From assembly GCF_004379255.2 (NCBI RefSeq), contig NC_056040.1, positions 30,160,852 to 30,224,851 on the forward strand: a stretch of DNA of 64,000 nucleotides, in the 5' to 3' direction. Positions 1 through 17,714 of the stretch are shown here, in pieces. Positions within the stretch are counted from its first letter, which is position 1, and each line of letters opens with the position of its first letter. This DNA comes from Salvia splendens. Lineage: Eukaryota > Streptophyta > Magnoliopsida > Lamiales > Lamiaceae. Made by a program: the position numbers and the translations under genes. The notes under the pieces were generated by a model. It saw only the letters and a program-made list of their open reading frames with translations. It did not search any database and had not been told where the DNA came from.

Positions 1-352
1 CGGGCCGCAAACCCCCAAAAAAATTATTTTTCTTTTTTTTTTTTTTATTTTTTTTGCCTATTTTTACCCATTTCTTCAACATTCTTCCACCAATTTCTCC
101 ATTTCTATCCTCTAAATTATTTCAATATTTTTTCTAGAAATTGTAATTTTTATTTTCTAGGGTTTAATAAAAAAAAATTTCTAGGATTTGTAATTTTTTT
201 TCTAGGATTTGTAATTTTCTTTTTTCGACTGAACAATGTATTTTCCCGGCTTGAATTGTTCAACGTATTGCATTTACTAGTAAAATATGTTGAAGTTGTG
301 AATAGTGTCATTTATTAGTTGCGGCCCGGGTTGGGGCGTGTAGGGTTAGAGC
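1..352. other. T/A-rich flank of the copia insertion, probably part of another repeat
   Basis: No gene is visible. The stretch is T-rich. CGGGCCGCAA at the window start is the reverse complement of TTGCGGCCCG near 319-328, so an inverted repeat may run off the left edge. GC-rich text just before the copia insertion (GCGGCCCGGGTTGGGG) and just after it (ATTGGGGTCTGGGCCGC) looks like one sequence split by the insertion. A GC-ended MITE as the insertion target is an inference. Confidence 0.4.
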
Positions 353-609
353 TGTTGAGAAAAGGAAGCATCAATAAACATTTAAGGAGAATGAAGTTCC
401 AAGAATAGAGTTCCAAGAAGCATTGAAGATGTGCATGCCTTGTTCCAATAATAGTGTAGTTCCATGAATATACATTTACTGTAGAATCTCAAAGGTCACC
501 AACATCCCTATAAATATATGGGTGTTGAGTACCATTTCATCATTCAATCAAATACAATAATCTTCTTACTTGCTTTCTTCTCTAAATATGTTGCATATAC
601 CATTTAACA
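353..609 (+). repeat. 5' LTR of the copia element
   Basis: It begins TGTTGAGAAAAGG and ends ATTTAACA, giving TG...CA ends. Length is 257 bp, short but normal for copia. CCCTATAAATATATGG near 508 is a likely promoter TATA region. The copy at 5519-5776 matches it nearly throughout. Confidence 0.95.
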
Positions 610-621
610 TGGTATCAGAGC
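610..621 (+). other. Primer binding site, initiator tRNA-Met type
   Basis: TGGTATCAGAGC directly follows the 5' LTR. This is the standard complement of the initiator methionine tRNA 3' end used by plant copia elements for minus-strand priming. Confidence 0.95.
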
Positions 622-730
622 GGGTTTGGACTCAGATAAGGTATCATCATCGTCCTTGATACCTTTCTCGGCCCATTCCCGTTTTTTATTTGTTTTCCTT
701 TTTCCGTTGTACCTGTAACCATAAGCCAAA

Positions 731-3700
731 ATGTCAAATGACAACTATATAGTAACCGAAACCTCAGATTCATCTATGGCAGATGAATTTGCTCGACAGT
801 TTGCCAATTTTATGCGCAATAGTTTTGAGATGAACCAACCAAATCCACCAGAAACAGCTGTTGTGCCATTCAGAATTGACACGCAGCCCCTCCACATTGG
901 TGGGAACAAGTTGAATGGAGAAAATTACGCCCTTTGGTCCGTATTGATGAAGACGACAATAAGCGGTCGAGGAATGGTCTCTCACGTCACCGGAGTGCCT
1001 CCTCCCCCACCGCGAACCGATCCAGCCTTCATACAGTGGCAACAAGCCGATCACTGTGTGATCACTTGGTTAATACAAAACATCGAGCCTCGACTGGTCA
1101 GTCGAGTTTCACAACATCCGACGGCGAAGCATATCTGGGATGCATTGGCCGTCACATATGGGAGCGGAAGAGATAAAATCCAGGTGTATGATCTTCAGTT
1201 CAAAGCAACCACACTGAGACAAGGAATCAATTCATTAGAAGAAATATGGAGCCGGCTGGGAGAGATCTGGATTTCAATCGACCAAAAACAGACGAACCCA
1301 ATGAAATGTCCAGAGGATATGGAGATTCACAACAAATTCATATAATATCAGAGAGTATGTCAGTTTCTCTATGCAATTGATAGCAAATATGAAACAACCA
1401 AGAGGGAGATACTGAAAATGGACCCGCTTCGCTCTGTCGACTATGCGTACAACCTGATTCAGCAAGAGGAGACACGACTTCGAGTGTTACAACAGGCGAA
1501 CACCGGCAGAGCAGCTGCCACGGATAGAATCGGTTACCGGCCTCACCATCCGAGGGTGGCAGAACCCTACCGGCGGCTCTCGGGGTGGCGGTCGCGGCAG
1601 CAACGGTGGTGGTCGCGGCGGCGGCAATGGCAGAAATCGGCGAAGTGATGAAGAAGACAAGTCACAATTGGTGTGTTCCTACTGCAAACGGAAAAGACAC
1701 ACAAAAGATTCATGCTTTGAACTAATTGGGTATCCAGATTGGTGGGAAGAGAAGCACGACAAGCCGCCGCAACCGCAAACAACCTGGAACCGTGGCGGGC
1801 ACGCCACCGCAACAGTTGGAGGTGACGGAGGCAACGCCGTGCAAAGGGGTCGCGCAAACCGCCGGTGCTGTCCAGCCAGGAGGAAGGACCGGAAATAAAG
1901 CTGCTCAGCCGGCGAACACAACCGGGGCAACAAACTTCGTCGCCGGCGGAAGTGGGAGTGTAATTCACGATTGGAGTGAAGAATTGATGAGGGAAGAGGC
2001 GGCGCCCGATTCAGGTAGATTAGGGTTAAGGGACTCTTTTATTAGAAGCCCCCCCAAATCTTTGGTAAATTGCAGGTTTTACCCCACCAAAATTCTCAGT
2101 CACAATTAGCCCCCAAATCTCCTGAAAATTCCATATTTTCCAAACTACTTGCCAAAATCGATTTCAGCCCCTCGAGAAGCTTGGAGTTGTGTGTGCATTA
2201 TCTAATGGTCATGAAAAAAATGATAAATGGATTTTTGACTGTGGGGCAACCTATACCATAACATATGATGCCTCAGACCTTACCAACCTTCAGAAACCTC
2301 TAAAATCTCATATCCAAACTGCCAATGGAGAATTTACAGTGGTTGAGGGGGCTGGAACTGTTAACATTTCCCCAACTTTGCAGTTATCAAATTGTCTCTA
2401 TATTCCTTCGATGTCTCATAAGTTATTATCCATTAGTCATGTCACAAAGGAATTGAATTGTACGTTACTAATGCAGCCACAATTTTGTCTGTTGCAGGAT
2501 ATCCGAACCGAGGAGATAATTGGGCGTGGCACTGAACGTGATGGGCTTTACTATGTGGATGAGATAACTCAAAAAGGGACTGCCATGTTAACTCACGGAT
2601 CAGCTGACCGGAAAGCTTGGCTCTGACATCGGCGCTTGGGTCATCCATCTATCGGTTACATAAAATTGTTATTTCCTAGTATTATTCATAAGCATGACAT
2701 GTACTGTGAAACTTGCCTTTTATCCAAAAGTCATCGGAACTCTTACCCATTAAGTAATACTCGCGTTGAAACCCGGTTTGCCTTAGTACACTCTGATGTT
2801 TGGGGGCCCGCACCAGTTATTGGGGGACAAGGTTTTCGATATTACTTAGTTTTTGTGGATGATTGCACTCGCATAACATGGATATATTTCATGAAACAAA
2901 AATCTGAAGTTTTGTCACACTTTACCCATTTCTATAATCTTATCCAAACTCAGTTTCACAAAACCATTCAGGTCCTTCGGTCAGATAATGGGGGGGGGGA
3001 GTTAGTTAATTCTAACATGAAACAATTCATCCAAACTAAATGCCTTATACACCAAACCACATGTGCTCATACTCCCGAACAAAACAGTGTGGCTGAAAGG
3101 AAAAATCAATCTCTCCTCGAAATGACTCGTTCTATGCTTATAGAGTCAAAAGCCCCGAAACACTTCTGGCCAGAAGCCATTGCCACCTCAGCCTATCTCT
3201 TAAACCGATTGCCCACAAGTATTCTCAAACACAAAACTCCCCTACAAGTCTTGTCCACCTTCACAAAAATTCCTCCGCCCTTGACTCTTGAACCTCGCGT
3301 CTTCAGATGCTCCGTTTTTGTCCACATTCCTAAACATGAAAGAACTAAACTATCCCCATGCGCTATTAAATGCGTATTTGCAGGATATGGGGTAAATCAA
3401 AAGGGGTATAGGTGTTTTGATCCAAAGTCCAACCGGATGTTTGTTACAATGAACTGCAACTTTCTTGAAACTGAGTACTTCTATACCCATCTTAGCGGTC
3501 AGGGGGAGAGTAATGTTAGGGATAACAATTATATGGACCCGCTAAGTTGGATCTCAATGCCACTGCCAACGCCAAGCAATCCTGTGCGGATCTAACAGAG
3601 AAAACAGTAAGCAATTCCGCTGAGCAAGTCTCTGATGTGGTAGAGTCCATTGTGGAAGGTGACATCGCCTCAAATATTTCTCCGTTAAGGTTATCCAATG

Positions 3701-5524
3701 TAAGTACTCCTGTGGATACAGATAATTGTTTGGCTAACACTGTAAGTGCAGAAGAAAATTCAATTGAGGCCGCAGAAAGGGAAATCGAGGAAGTCGAGGT
3801 CGAAGGAGTTGACCCTGACATTGGGAGATACATACTTCCACCAAGGTCAAACAGAGGAGTTCCACCCAAAAGGTATACACCAGAGAGGATTGACAGGAAA
3901 AAGCGATACTCTATTGTGAACCTAGCCAAAGGCCATTTATCAGAGATGGCTCGGGCTTTCGAGAATGCACTATATGAGGAAGAAAAAATACCACAGACAT
4001 GGGAAGAAGCTATGAAATACAAGCATTGGAGGGAAGCAATGAAGAAAGAGATTGATGCACTGATTCGAAACCACACATGGGAAAAATGTGCTCTACCAGA
4101 AGGGAAGTTACCAGTGGGTATTAAAAGAAGACCTGATGGCTCGATAGAAAGGTACAAGGCACGACTTGTCGCAAAAGGCTATACTCAGACATATGGAGTT
4201 GACTATTCTGAGACCTTCTCTCCAGTAGCTAAGATGAACACTGTTCGGGTGTTGCTATCTATTGCTGCTAATAGGGACTGTCCATTACACCAGTTTGATG
4301 TGACGAATGCCTTCCTACATGGAGAGTTGAAGAAGAAAGAAGAAGTTTACATGGAGGCACCGCCAGGATTTGCAACAGATTTTAAAGCAGGTGAAGAGTG
4401 CCGATTGAGGAAGACCTTGTATGGATTGAAGCAATCCCCAAGAGTATGGTTTGGGAAGTTTGCTGGGGCAATGATTAGCTACAGATATAAACAGAGCAAT
4501 TCAGACCATACACTATTTTTTAAGAAGCAGGATGATAAGATCACATGTTTAATCATATATGTTGATGACATGATTATTACAGGTGTCGACCTAGAAGAGA
4601 TTGATGAATTAAAGAAGAATATTTTTCAGGAATTTGAGATGAAGGACTTGGGGAATCTCAAGTACTTTCTTGGGATTGAAGTGCTAAGGTCAACCAAAGG
4701 GATTTTTCTGAGACAAATGAAGTATATCTTGGACATCCTAGCAGAGACTGGCCTACTGGAATGTAAACCAGCAGACACTCCTCTGGCAGTTAATCACGGA
4801 TTACAAATCAGAGAAGGAGCCAAGTTGGCTGACCGTAGTCGATATCAGCGACTAGTCGGAAAACTCATATATCTCTCGCACACTAGGCCAGATATTGCCT
4901 ATGCAGTTGGGGTCGTAAGTCAGTTCATGCATAAGCCGCAGACAGATCACATGGAGGCAGCACTTAGGATTTATCGGTATTTGAAGGGAACTCCAGGGCA
5001 TGGAGTATTGTTCGCCAAAAATGGGCATCTTGAGATTCATGGTTATACAGATGCTGACTGGAGCAGGAAACCCAAATGATAGAAAGTCTACAGCATGCTA
5101 CTTTACCTTCGTTGGAGGTAACTTGGTAACATGGAGAAGCAAAAAACAGAAGGTGGTGGCTCTTTCGAGTGCTGAAGCAGAATTTCGTGGGATTAAAAAT
5201 GGGTTGACCGAGATTTTATGGTTAAGGAGATTGTTGAAAGAAATTAATCTCCCTCCGAGCAAGTGCCAGTTTTACTGTGATAACAAAGCCGCTATAAGCA
5301 TCTCACAAAATCTAGTACAACATGGTCGAACGAAGCATGTGGAGGTTGACAGACACTTCATCAAAGAAAACATTGAGAATGAGATTGTTGAACTCCCTTT
5401 TGTTCGCTCTGAGGATCAACTTGCCGACATCTTAACTAAAGCAGTCAACTCAAGGAGCTTTGAAGATGTGCTTCCCAAATTGAGTTTTAGAGATCCCACC
5501 ACTCAATTTGAGGGGGAGAGTTGA
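731..5524 (+). pseudogene. Copia gag-pol polyprotein, broken
   Basis: Domains in order: the copia Gag N-terminus (LNGENYALW around 913), a CX2CX4HX4C zinc knuckle (CSYCKRKRHTKDSC near 1674), an aspartic protease with DCGA where DSGA is usual (~2235), a GAG-pre-integrase HH-CC finger (~2630-2740), an integrase with D..D..E landmarks (~2800-3110), a reverse transcriptase with YVDD (~4558) and an RNase H ending inside the 3' polypurine tract. Breaks: a stop at 1343-1345, frame changes between about 1500-1570 and 1700-2190, a stop at 2624-2626, and frame changes near 3540 and 5065. Domain order (integrase before RT) assigns it to Ty1/copia. It is a nonfunctional copy. Confidence 0.93.
5506..5518 (+). 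other. Polypurine tract of the copia element
   Basis: TTGAGGGGGAGAG lies immediately before the 3' LTR and overlaps the end of the RNase H reading frame. This is the plus-strand priming site position in LTR elements. Confidence 0.85.
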
Positions 5525-5776
5525 GAAAAGGAAGCATCAATAAACATTAAAGGAGAATGAAGTTCCAAGAATAAAGTTCCAAGAAGCATTGAAGATGTGC
5601 ATGCCTTGTTCCAACAATAGTGTAGTTCCATGAATATACATTTACTGTATGATCTCAAAGGTCACCAACATCCCTATAAATATATGGGTGTTGAGTACCA
5701 TTTCATCATTCAATCAAATACAATAATCTGCTCTCATTGCTTTCTTCTCTAAATATATTGCCTATACTATTTAACA
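5519..5776 (+). repeat. 3' LTR of the copia element
   Basis: It starts AGTTGAGAAAAGG where the 5' copy has TGTTGAG, so the terminal T has mutated to A. It ends ATTTAACA and is followed by the AGAGC target duplicate at 5777-5781. Confidence 0.93.
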
Positions 5777-5781
5777 AGAGC

Positions 5782-6288
5782 AATTGGGGTCTGGGCCGCA
5801 GCTGTAGAGGAATTATGACGTGGAAGGAACTTGAAGCCTGAAATAGGGACCGGGTTAATGATGCCCTTATGGATACATTTTTATACTGATTCGTAAAAAT
5901 CAATTTTCATGAAAAGTGGTTGTATATAGACGTATTTCCACACTGATTCCAAAGTCAATCTTCTTACTCGGTTTGGCATATCATAATACAGAATTTGATT
6001 ATATGGTGGTTGCGTCATTATAAATCAATTATTAATTCCGTCATTTTAACCGATTCGTCTTCCGCTAAACTACTATTTCCGGCGCTTGTCTCAGCCCGAG
6101 CAAATCTTGCTTTTTGACTTTTATTAGAATCCGAATTTTTCTCTCTCTTTTTAGTACGGGGAAAGAAAAGAAAACGAGAATGGATTCTTTTGTGATATTT
6201 TCTTGATATAAAACACAGGTATAAAAGCTGAGATACCAAACTTTTTTTTTTCATCATTACGACTTTCACACTTACTCAACCAGACATA
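5782..6288 (+). promoter_or_regulatory. Putative promoter and 5' leader of the ABCC gene
   Basis: A 507-bp AT-rich interval separates the copia element from the ABCC start codon. TATAAAAG at 6220-6227 is a good TATA-box candidate, ~62 bp before the ATG, which would give a leader of about 30 bases. GATATAAAAC a few bases upstream is an alternative. The copia insertion ends only ~440 bp upstream of this TATA box, so distal promoter elements may have been displaced. The assignment is by position and motif only. Confidence 0.5.
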
Positions 6289-11808
<5,520 letters not shown>

Positions 11809-12149
11809 ATCAATATCCAACAATCTTCTTCTTTAGTACTTAGTAGTAGTATCAATGATGATGAAACTTTTAGATGATTCATATAAGGATAAATTCAAGT
11901 TTTTTGTTTCATTCAAACCTTCAGTGTTGATGATGTAACACTAATATGAATTTTAACAAAAGGCTTGAATTTATCCTTTTGTTACCATTGGTTTATTGAC
12001 ATGAGCAAAAATTGTTAATGCACAATTGAGTTGGCTTCTGAACACGGGAAAAACTGTCTGGATCAGCTCAAATTGTCTGGCTTAACGTGTGGGCATGAAC
12101 GCGTCAAAACTATTACAAAAAACTAAATGGCTCCTTAACACGAGCATTA
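11809..12149. other. 3' flank of the ABCC gene with a small inverted repeat
   Basis: No gene is visible. A perfect 15-bp inverted repeat, AAGGATAAATTCAAG at 11885-11899 and its complement at 11964-11978, could fold in the 3' untranslated region or mark a tiny fold-back insertion. The Harbinger target site TTA is at 12147-12149. Confidence 0.5.
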
Positions 12150-14008
12150 GGGCATCCACAATGGACGCCCTATAGTCCGCCCTATGCTGCGCCACATCAG
12201 CATTTCATACTCCTACCCTTCCACTTGCAGTGGGATGCCCTATAGGCCACCCTAAGCATTTTATTTATTTGAATATTTAAAACAATACAAAAATTGAAAA
12301 AAAAAACTTCATTTCATTAAAATTCAAACATTACACTACGAAATAAAAAAAACTACAAATTCTCAACGGCGGTTACGGTTCCAAACTTCTTCAATCATGT
12401 CGTTCATGAGCTGAGCATGGTCTTGTTGGTTGCGCATTGATGTCTGTCTAGATAAAACCTCATTGAAGCCCATCGGTAATCCTCGAGCGTGGGGCGGGGC
12501 CGCCGTGCTGGAGCTAGATTCACCTTCATCATCGCCCAAATCGGTAACTCTTCCACCTTCGTGTTCGACTATCATGTTATGCAAGATGATGACATACATG
12601 ACATCGGCGATGACGTCCTTGTACCAGAACAGCGTCGGACCCTTCACTATTGCCCATCGCGCTTGGAGCACACCAAATGCCCGCTCCACATCCTTCTGCA
12701 CAGCCTCCTGCTTTTGCGCGAATAAAACTCTCTTCTCACCCATTGGACATCTGATCGTCTTCAAAAAAACAGGCCACCTGGGGTATATGCCATCGGCCAA
12801 GTAGTACCCCATATGATATTGGCGTCCGTTGGCAGTGAAGTCGATGGCCGGGCCGTTGCCATTGCATTGCTCGGTGAAGAAGTTGGATGAGTTGAGGACG
12901 TTGATGTGGTTGTTCGACCCCGCCACACCGAAGTAAGCATGCCAGATCCAGAGCCGATGGTCAGCGACGGCTTCGAGGATCATCGTCAGGTGGCTGCCCT
13001 TGTATCCACTAGTAAATTGGCCTCTCCACGCCGTCGGACAATTCTTCCACTCCCAGTGCATACAATCGATGCTCCCTAGCACTCCAGGAAAGCTGTGCGC
13101 CGTTTCGTACATCTTCATCAGGGCTGGCAATCCTCAGCAGTCAGCTTTCGCAAATAGGTGTTGCTATAAGCCTCCACAACACCCCTACAAAAATTCTTCA
13201 GGCACTCGCGGTCAGTTTTCTCCCCGGCGGAAGTTACTCGTCGAACATGTCCGCCGTGGTGCCGTAAGCCAACTGCCGGAGCGCAACCGTGCACTTCTGC
13301 AACGGCGTAAGTCCGGGTCTGCCGATGCCATCTTCCCGATACTGGAAGTATTCATCACGTGCCTCCAACGTTTGGACAATGCTGAGAAAAAGATCTCGCC
13401 GCATTCTAAAACGGCGGTGAAAAACCATCGGGCCCCACTGTGGTTGCTCGTCAAAATAGTCTGCGAACAGACGTTGGTGAGCTACGTCGTGCTCGCGGTG
13501 GACAAACGTCCGACGCCGAATCGGACGTGGGATCCGCACCGCCTGGGCTGCTCCGCCGCTTCGCGCTCCATTTCGGTCAAGCATTCTACCGCAACCTCAT
13601 GAACGCAATCGAATAAGGCCCGAGCCAAGGCCCGAGTAATGCCCTCCGATGTACTCCAGTCGTCGCCGGGTCTCATTTTTTCAGTGAGAAAGATTGGGAG
13701 TGAAATATTGGTGTGTGGGGAAAGTGGGAGATGGGTGAGAATTATTGGCGTGGGAAATGGAAGAGAAATATGGGTTTAAATAGATAAAAATTTTGAAAAA
13801 AATAAAAAAAGGAAAACGCGTTGCATCGTCCGCGTGACCCGCAGTGGGGCGGACGATACCGCGGACGATGCGTGTTCCGACGCCATTGTCCGCGGACGAT
13901 GTATATGGCGCGGACGATGCATCGAGCATCATCCGCATGACTACAGTTGTGGACGATAGCCCACCCGATGCATCAGGCGGACTATCGTCCGCCCTAGTGA
14001 GGATGCTC
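12150..14008 (-). mobile_element. PIF/Harbinger DNA transposon with 3-bp TTA duplication
   Basis: The left end GGGCATCCACAATGG and the right end (reverse complement GAGCATCCTCACTAGG) are imperfect terminal inverted repeats. TTA flanks both sides (12147-12149 and 14009-14011), the Harbinger signature. The element is 1859 bp and carries only a transposase region; no Myb-like second ORF is seen, so it would depend on another copy for mobility. Confidence 0.92.
12363..13676 (-). pseudogene. Harbinger DDE transposase, frameshifted
   Basis: Reading leftward, an N-terminal part at 13676-13482 continues in another frame at 13584-13234. After further frame changes near 13220 and 13125 comes a long open C-terminal part at 13130-12363. 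The latter has the DDE landmarks GSIDCMHWEWKNCP (first D), EAVADHRLWIWHAYFG (second D) and QKDVERAFGVLQARW (E). At least three frame changes make it nonfunctional. It is clearly related to the transposase at 44854-46176. Confidence 0.9.
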
Positions 14009-14100
14009 TTAGGTATCAATTAAAAATTGAAAAACTCTCTAATATAAGTAAAAACTACTCATCAAATTAACTCAAATTGAAGATGGTCATAAATTAAGTA

Positions 14101-14338
14101 CTTCCTATGTCCGCCATTAAAAGTTTCGGTTTACTATTTTAGTCCGTCCACCATTAGAAATTTTGATTCACTTTTACTATAAATGGTAGGTAGATCCTAC
14201 ATTCCACTCACATTTTATGATAAAACTAATATATAAAATTGGGTCACATATTCAACTACTTTTTTTATTCATTTTTCTTTATATTTCTTAAAACTCGTGC
14301 CAAACAAAAATGAGACTCCTAATGGCGAACGGAGGGAG
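14101..14338. mobile_element. Stowaway-like MITE
   Basis: The left terminus CTTCCTATGTCCGCCATTA and the right terminus TAATGGCGAACGGAGGGAG are inverted repeats. TA is present at both flanks (14099-14100, 14339-14340). The element is 238 bp and noncoding, the Tc1/mariner-derived Stowaway pattern. Confidence 0.88.
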
Positions 14339-14396
14339 TAATATCTTAAAGCATGATACTTAATTTGGAGTGTTGGAAAGAAGATGTAGTTAGGTA

Positions 14397-14607
14397 CTCC
14401 ATCCGTCCTACTCAAGATGTCCACATTCTTTAGTGACACGGAGATTTAGGTGAGGTAGTTGTTTGTGATAAAGTAGAGTGGAAAAATGTAATTGAATATT
14501 TTAATGAGAAGAGAGGAGAGAGATTTATTTCCAAATATATAGAGTAAATATCTTGAATGAGACAAACTAAAAACAAAATGTAGACATCTTGAATGGAATT
14601 AAGGTAG
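14397..14607. mobile_element. Stowaway-like MITE
   Basis: Ends CTCCATCCGTCCTACTCAAG and CTTGAATGGAATTAAGGTAG are imperfect inverted repeats, flanked by TA at 14395-14396 and 14608-14609. About 211 bp, noncoding, with a purine-rich middle. Confidence 0.82.
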
Positions 14608-14889
14608 TATCAATTAGCTATCATCAAGATTATTGTGATTATAGAAAATAAAAGCTTTCTATATTTATGTATCCTAAAAAAGGTGATGAATATAGATTAT
14701 CCCAATCCTTAATACTCCTAGGAACATTTTAGTATTTTATTTACTACTACTATATTTTAATTCTGTTTTCTAACACCAAGATCCTCGTGACTCGTGAGAT
14801 TTGAGAGGTGCATTAAGTTTTTTATGGCAAGCAATTGAAACTATGTATGTTGATTGATCAATACTCCTATTTTGCAAATAGATGCTAGC

Positions 14890-15115
14890 TAGCGTGGGCA
14901 TGAGGTGATGTGAGAAAGAAGGAACTGAAGCTTGATTTTGAAGGTTTGAGTCATTTCTGTTTTGAGAATATGTAGAATAATAGAATGTTGATATAGAATA
15001 ACATGCTGGATGAGGCAACCGCGTCTGTCCAGATAATCTTATCCAACAAACCCTCAATTCGTCAGTCATCAAGATCTGAATTCGCAAAGATCTACTTCCA
15101 ATTTAATTTCCAAAT
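14890..15115 (+). pseudogene. Relic of a second ABCC gene, exons 8 and 9
   Basis: 14892-14943 resembles ABCC exon 8 (GATGAGGTTAGG...CTCGATTTTGCAG of the intact gene) including its splice-donor position. 15003-15075 resembles exon 9: it reads LDEATASV, then a deletion of about ten bases, then DNLIQQTL. Text after it resembles the last coding bases (CTTTCAAATGAT). Both matches are in the same order and orientation as in the intact gene 3.5 kb upstream. It is a degenerate remnant of a tandem duplicate or of an older neighbouring paralogue. Confidence 0.75.
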
Positions 15116-15200
15116 GATGATGTAGACAAGAATCTTACCATCTTTCGAATCTTACAGTTTTGTTTCTTCGATTTCAATAAGGGTGTGTATCATATAAGGG

Positions 15201-16203
15201 TGTGTTTATGATACGAGTCTTCTAATATTATTATTTTGTTTAGATATATTAGGTATTTGCATATCTTTCCATATATTATTTTCTTGTTTGGTAAGTTAGG
15301 GTTTAGTAATATAAATAGGGAAGAATGTAATTATTTTATCACTGAATAGATCTGTGAAATTATCGTGAAATTGACTCAAATATTTGTGCTTCAAGAAACC
15401 CTCTTAAGGCTGCCGACGAGATCATTCTCGCGCTCAGCCGCCCTCCGCCGGAGCAATCGCCGACTCAACGCGTTGGGCGCTCGATACCTTCGGCACTCGT
15501 TTCTTGATTGTAACTGGAATTCGACGTTGAGGAATTAAAACCTTAACAACTGGTGCTTTCATCCAGAGCTCATCCTCCGTCTTCGTTCATCCATATCCCC
15601 CCAAATAAATCACAAATATAAAAAAAAATCAGCATACATCTCCTATCAGAACTACTTTCTCTCTGACGGAATATATACAAAATTGAAACAACGAGTTTCA
15701 TCGTTTGGCAGATTTCTTACCGCGCTTGCAGCTAAGAGTGACAGCTGGCCTGGTAATACTGTATATCTCATCGATCAACCGAAACCGCTTTCTCTTCTGC
15801 GGCAGAGCGTCGAGATCTCTGCAACTACACCGGAGATATTGTATATCTCATCATGTCATGCAACCACATCGGAGTTGGACGGAGGGTTCAAATCTGCATG
15901 CCGCCGAGTACCGATTACATTCGAGATATAGTGATGCCTCCGCTAAGAGGCTCGACGCCACAGGAATTGATCGGCGATCCGTCGCGTCGCTTGTCGGCAA
16001 TCAACCGCCGCGGCGATGACCAACCACGGCTGCCCCTGCGAGGGCAGCATTCCTCGGTGCAACTTTCCGGGGACGAGCGAGATTTCCTCCACTGGGCTGG
16101 AGAAGATCATGGCCTAGTTCAACATGTTGGAATCACATTGGGAAGCAATCGATCGACGTGTGACAAAATTACAAGCGTCAAGAGCAGCATATGGACAACA
16201 ACA
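15201..16203 (+). mobile_element. Ty3/gypsy 5' LTR, primer site and start of gag, truncated
   Basis: A probable LTR runs from about 15201 (TGTGTTTATGATACGAG) to 15548 (CCTTAACA). It contains ATATAAATAGGG near 15310 as a TATA region. TGGTGCTTTCATCCAGAGC from 15551 is a primer-site-like sequence. A leader and a short gag start follow (in one frame near 16124-16200, MLESHWEAIDRR and a helical stretch), cut at 16203 by the next LTR insertion. The left LTR border is uncertain because the motif AAGGGTGTG occurs twice there. Confidence 0.55.
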
Positions 16204-17555
16204 TGATGCATTATTTATTAGCACTAAAAATACCTGCAAGTTTACAGGGTATATCTAGTATAGCTAAAGGTCAGTACCGGGATATCGAACACATGGAATA
16301 AGATTGCAACTGGCTATCATATACTAAGCGTCATATACTATTTAAAGACACGAATGTTTTTTTTGGGTTGATTTTATTAAACTAGACTGAAAAATAAATA
16401 AACAAATAAAAAGAAAGCATATAAACAATGATACAAAGCAGACATAGGAATGTAGAATATTAGGATCCAAAACACAATCGACTTTCTTGAATTACGGTCT
16501 CTAGAGTTATTAAGTCGGTCACTTAACTGGATTAAACCCTCTCCCGAGGTGAGAAATCCGTAGATTAGGTGTTGAAATCAAAGTCCCCTTTAAATCTCTA
16601 ACATCTTACTCCTAAAAGATCGTTAAGACCAATGACCTCACGTGAAACCTCAACTCTCCCGAGTTCTATTGAATTAAAGTGTGAATTATCCATTTTTCAA
16701 GTCAACTATTTCATCTCCCGAGTACTCTAATAAACTCTAACATGTATTCAAGAGGTAGCTAATCAATTGAATATAGAAAGGGCAAGGATAAATCAAATAA
16801 CTGCAAGAGCTAACAAGGAAAATCAATCGAATATCTTCACCAAAAATTCCACAATTGATGTTTAACTCAGAGACAAGTAAAAACTACAAATAAAGTACGA
16901 GACATGAAAGAAATTGATAAAACCCAAGGTTGAATCTTCAATCTTCAGTCTTCTCTTGCCTGGATTTGCAGAACTCCGCTCCAATGGAAGATGGATGAAT
17001 TTAAGGTGGAATATGGAATGGAAGAAGTGTAGAAAGGGAGAAGGATTGGAGCCTCTGAGATAAAGATTATGAATTAGGTTCAGAGGTATTTATAGGCTGG
17101 AAAAAAGATTTATTTTTGATAAATTTCGTGCCCTACAAGAAATAGGAGAGATTTGGTTTCACAATATAATAATTTCTTTTCTTCCGTGAATTTCCACATA
17201 AATTCCCACCAGTTTTGACTACACTGCGCAATGTTCGTAGAATTGTCATAACTTTCTCCACAGAACTCCGATTGAGACATGCAAGATATCCACGCGAAGC
17301 TCTTTCGAAGACGAAGAGAATGGCATGTAGTAAGAACTGACTAGAATTCAAAATCGCTGGCAGAATGGGCTCGAACAGAGGCTGCTGCACTTTGGCCTTT
17401 TTTCACATTTTTCTATCTTTTTCTACCATTTATCAACAAACACGTTAAAAATACCAAATGTATAACATATGCAATTTAAGAACATAATTTGCATAATTGA
17501 CATTTAAAACAAGTCAAATCTAGTCCTAAAAAACATGCAAAATCTGTGGTTGTCA
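16204..17555 (-). repeat. 3' LTR of an Athila-like gypsy element, minus orientation
   Basis: On the plus strand it starts TGATGCATTATTTATTAG and ends GGTTGTCA; read on the minus strand it starts TGACAACC and ends TGCATCA. A minus-strand TATA box (GCCTATAAATA) is at 17086-17095. The first ~120 bases align with the LTRs at 30174 and 50969 but the rest diverges, so it belongs to a sister family and is not the mate of either. A purine tract for minus-strand reading adjoins at 17556. Confidence 0.78.
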
Positions 17556-17569
17556 ACTCCCCCAAACTT
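17556..17569 (-). other. Polypurine tract of the Athila-like element
   Basis: The minus strand reads AAGTTTGGGGGAGT directly before the LTR at 16204-17555. This is the plus-strand priming position and fixes both orientation and LTR edge. Confidence 0.75.
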
Positions 17570-17714
17570 AATTATTTGTTTGTCCTCAAACAAAACAAGA
17601 GAAAAACTACCAAAGAAACACGGATGCTAAGAACTATACTTTATAGTTGCCTCAAAAATTGTAACAAGAAATAAAGTGTGTGACAAGAATACAAATCAAA
17701 TCAAGCAAAGCTTA

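Larger units (their letters stand above)
353..5776 (+). mobile_element. Ty1/copia LTR retrotransposon, decayed, with target duplication
   Basis: Both LTRs, the primer site, gag-pol and the polypurine tract are present in order. The 5-bp target duplication AGAGC is seen at 348-352 and 5777-5781, so both outer ends are well defined. The internal coding region has several stops and frame changes, so the copy cannot encode a full polyprotein. By eye the LTRs differ at about a dozen of ~257 positions, so the insertion is not recent. Confidence 0.95.

Noticed and set aside
3516..4157. 213-codon open frame on the minus strand
   Set aside because: It lies opposite the integrase-RT region of the copia element and has no domain; it is a shadow of the coding strand.
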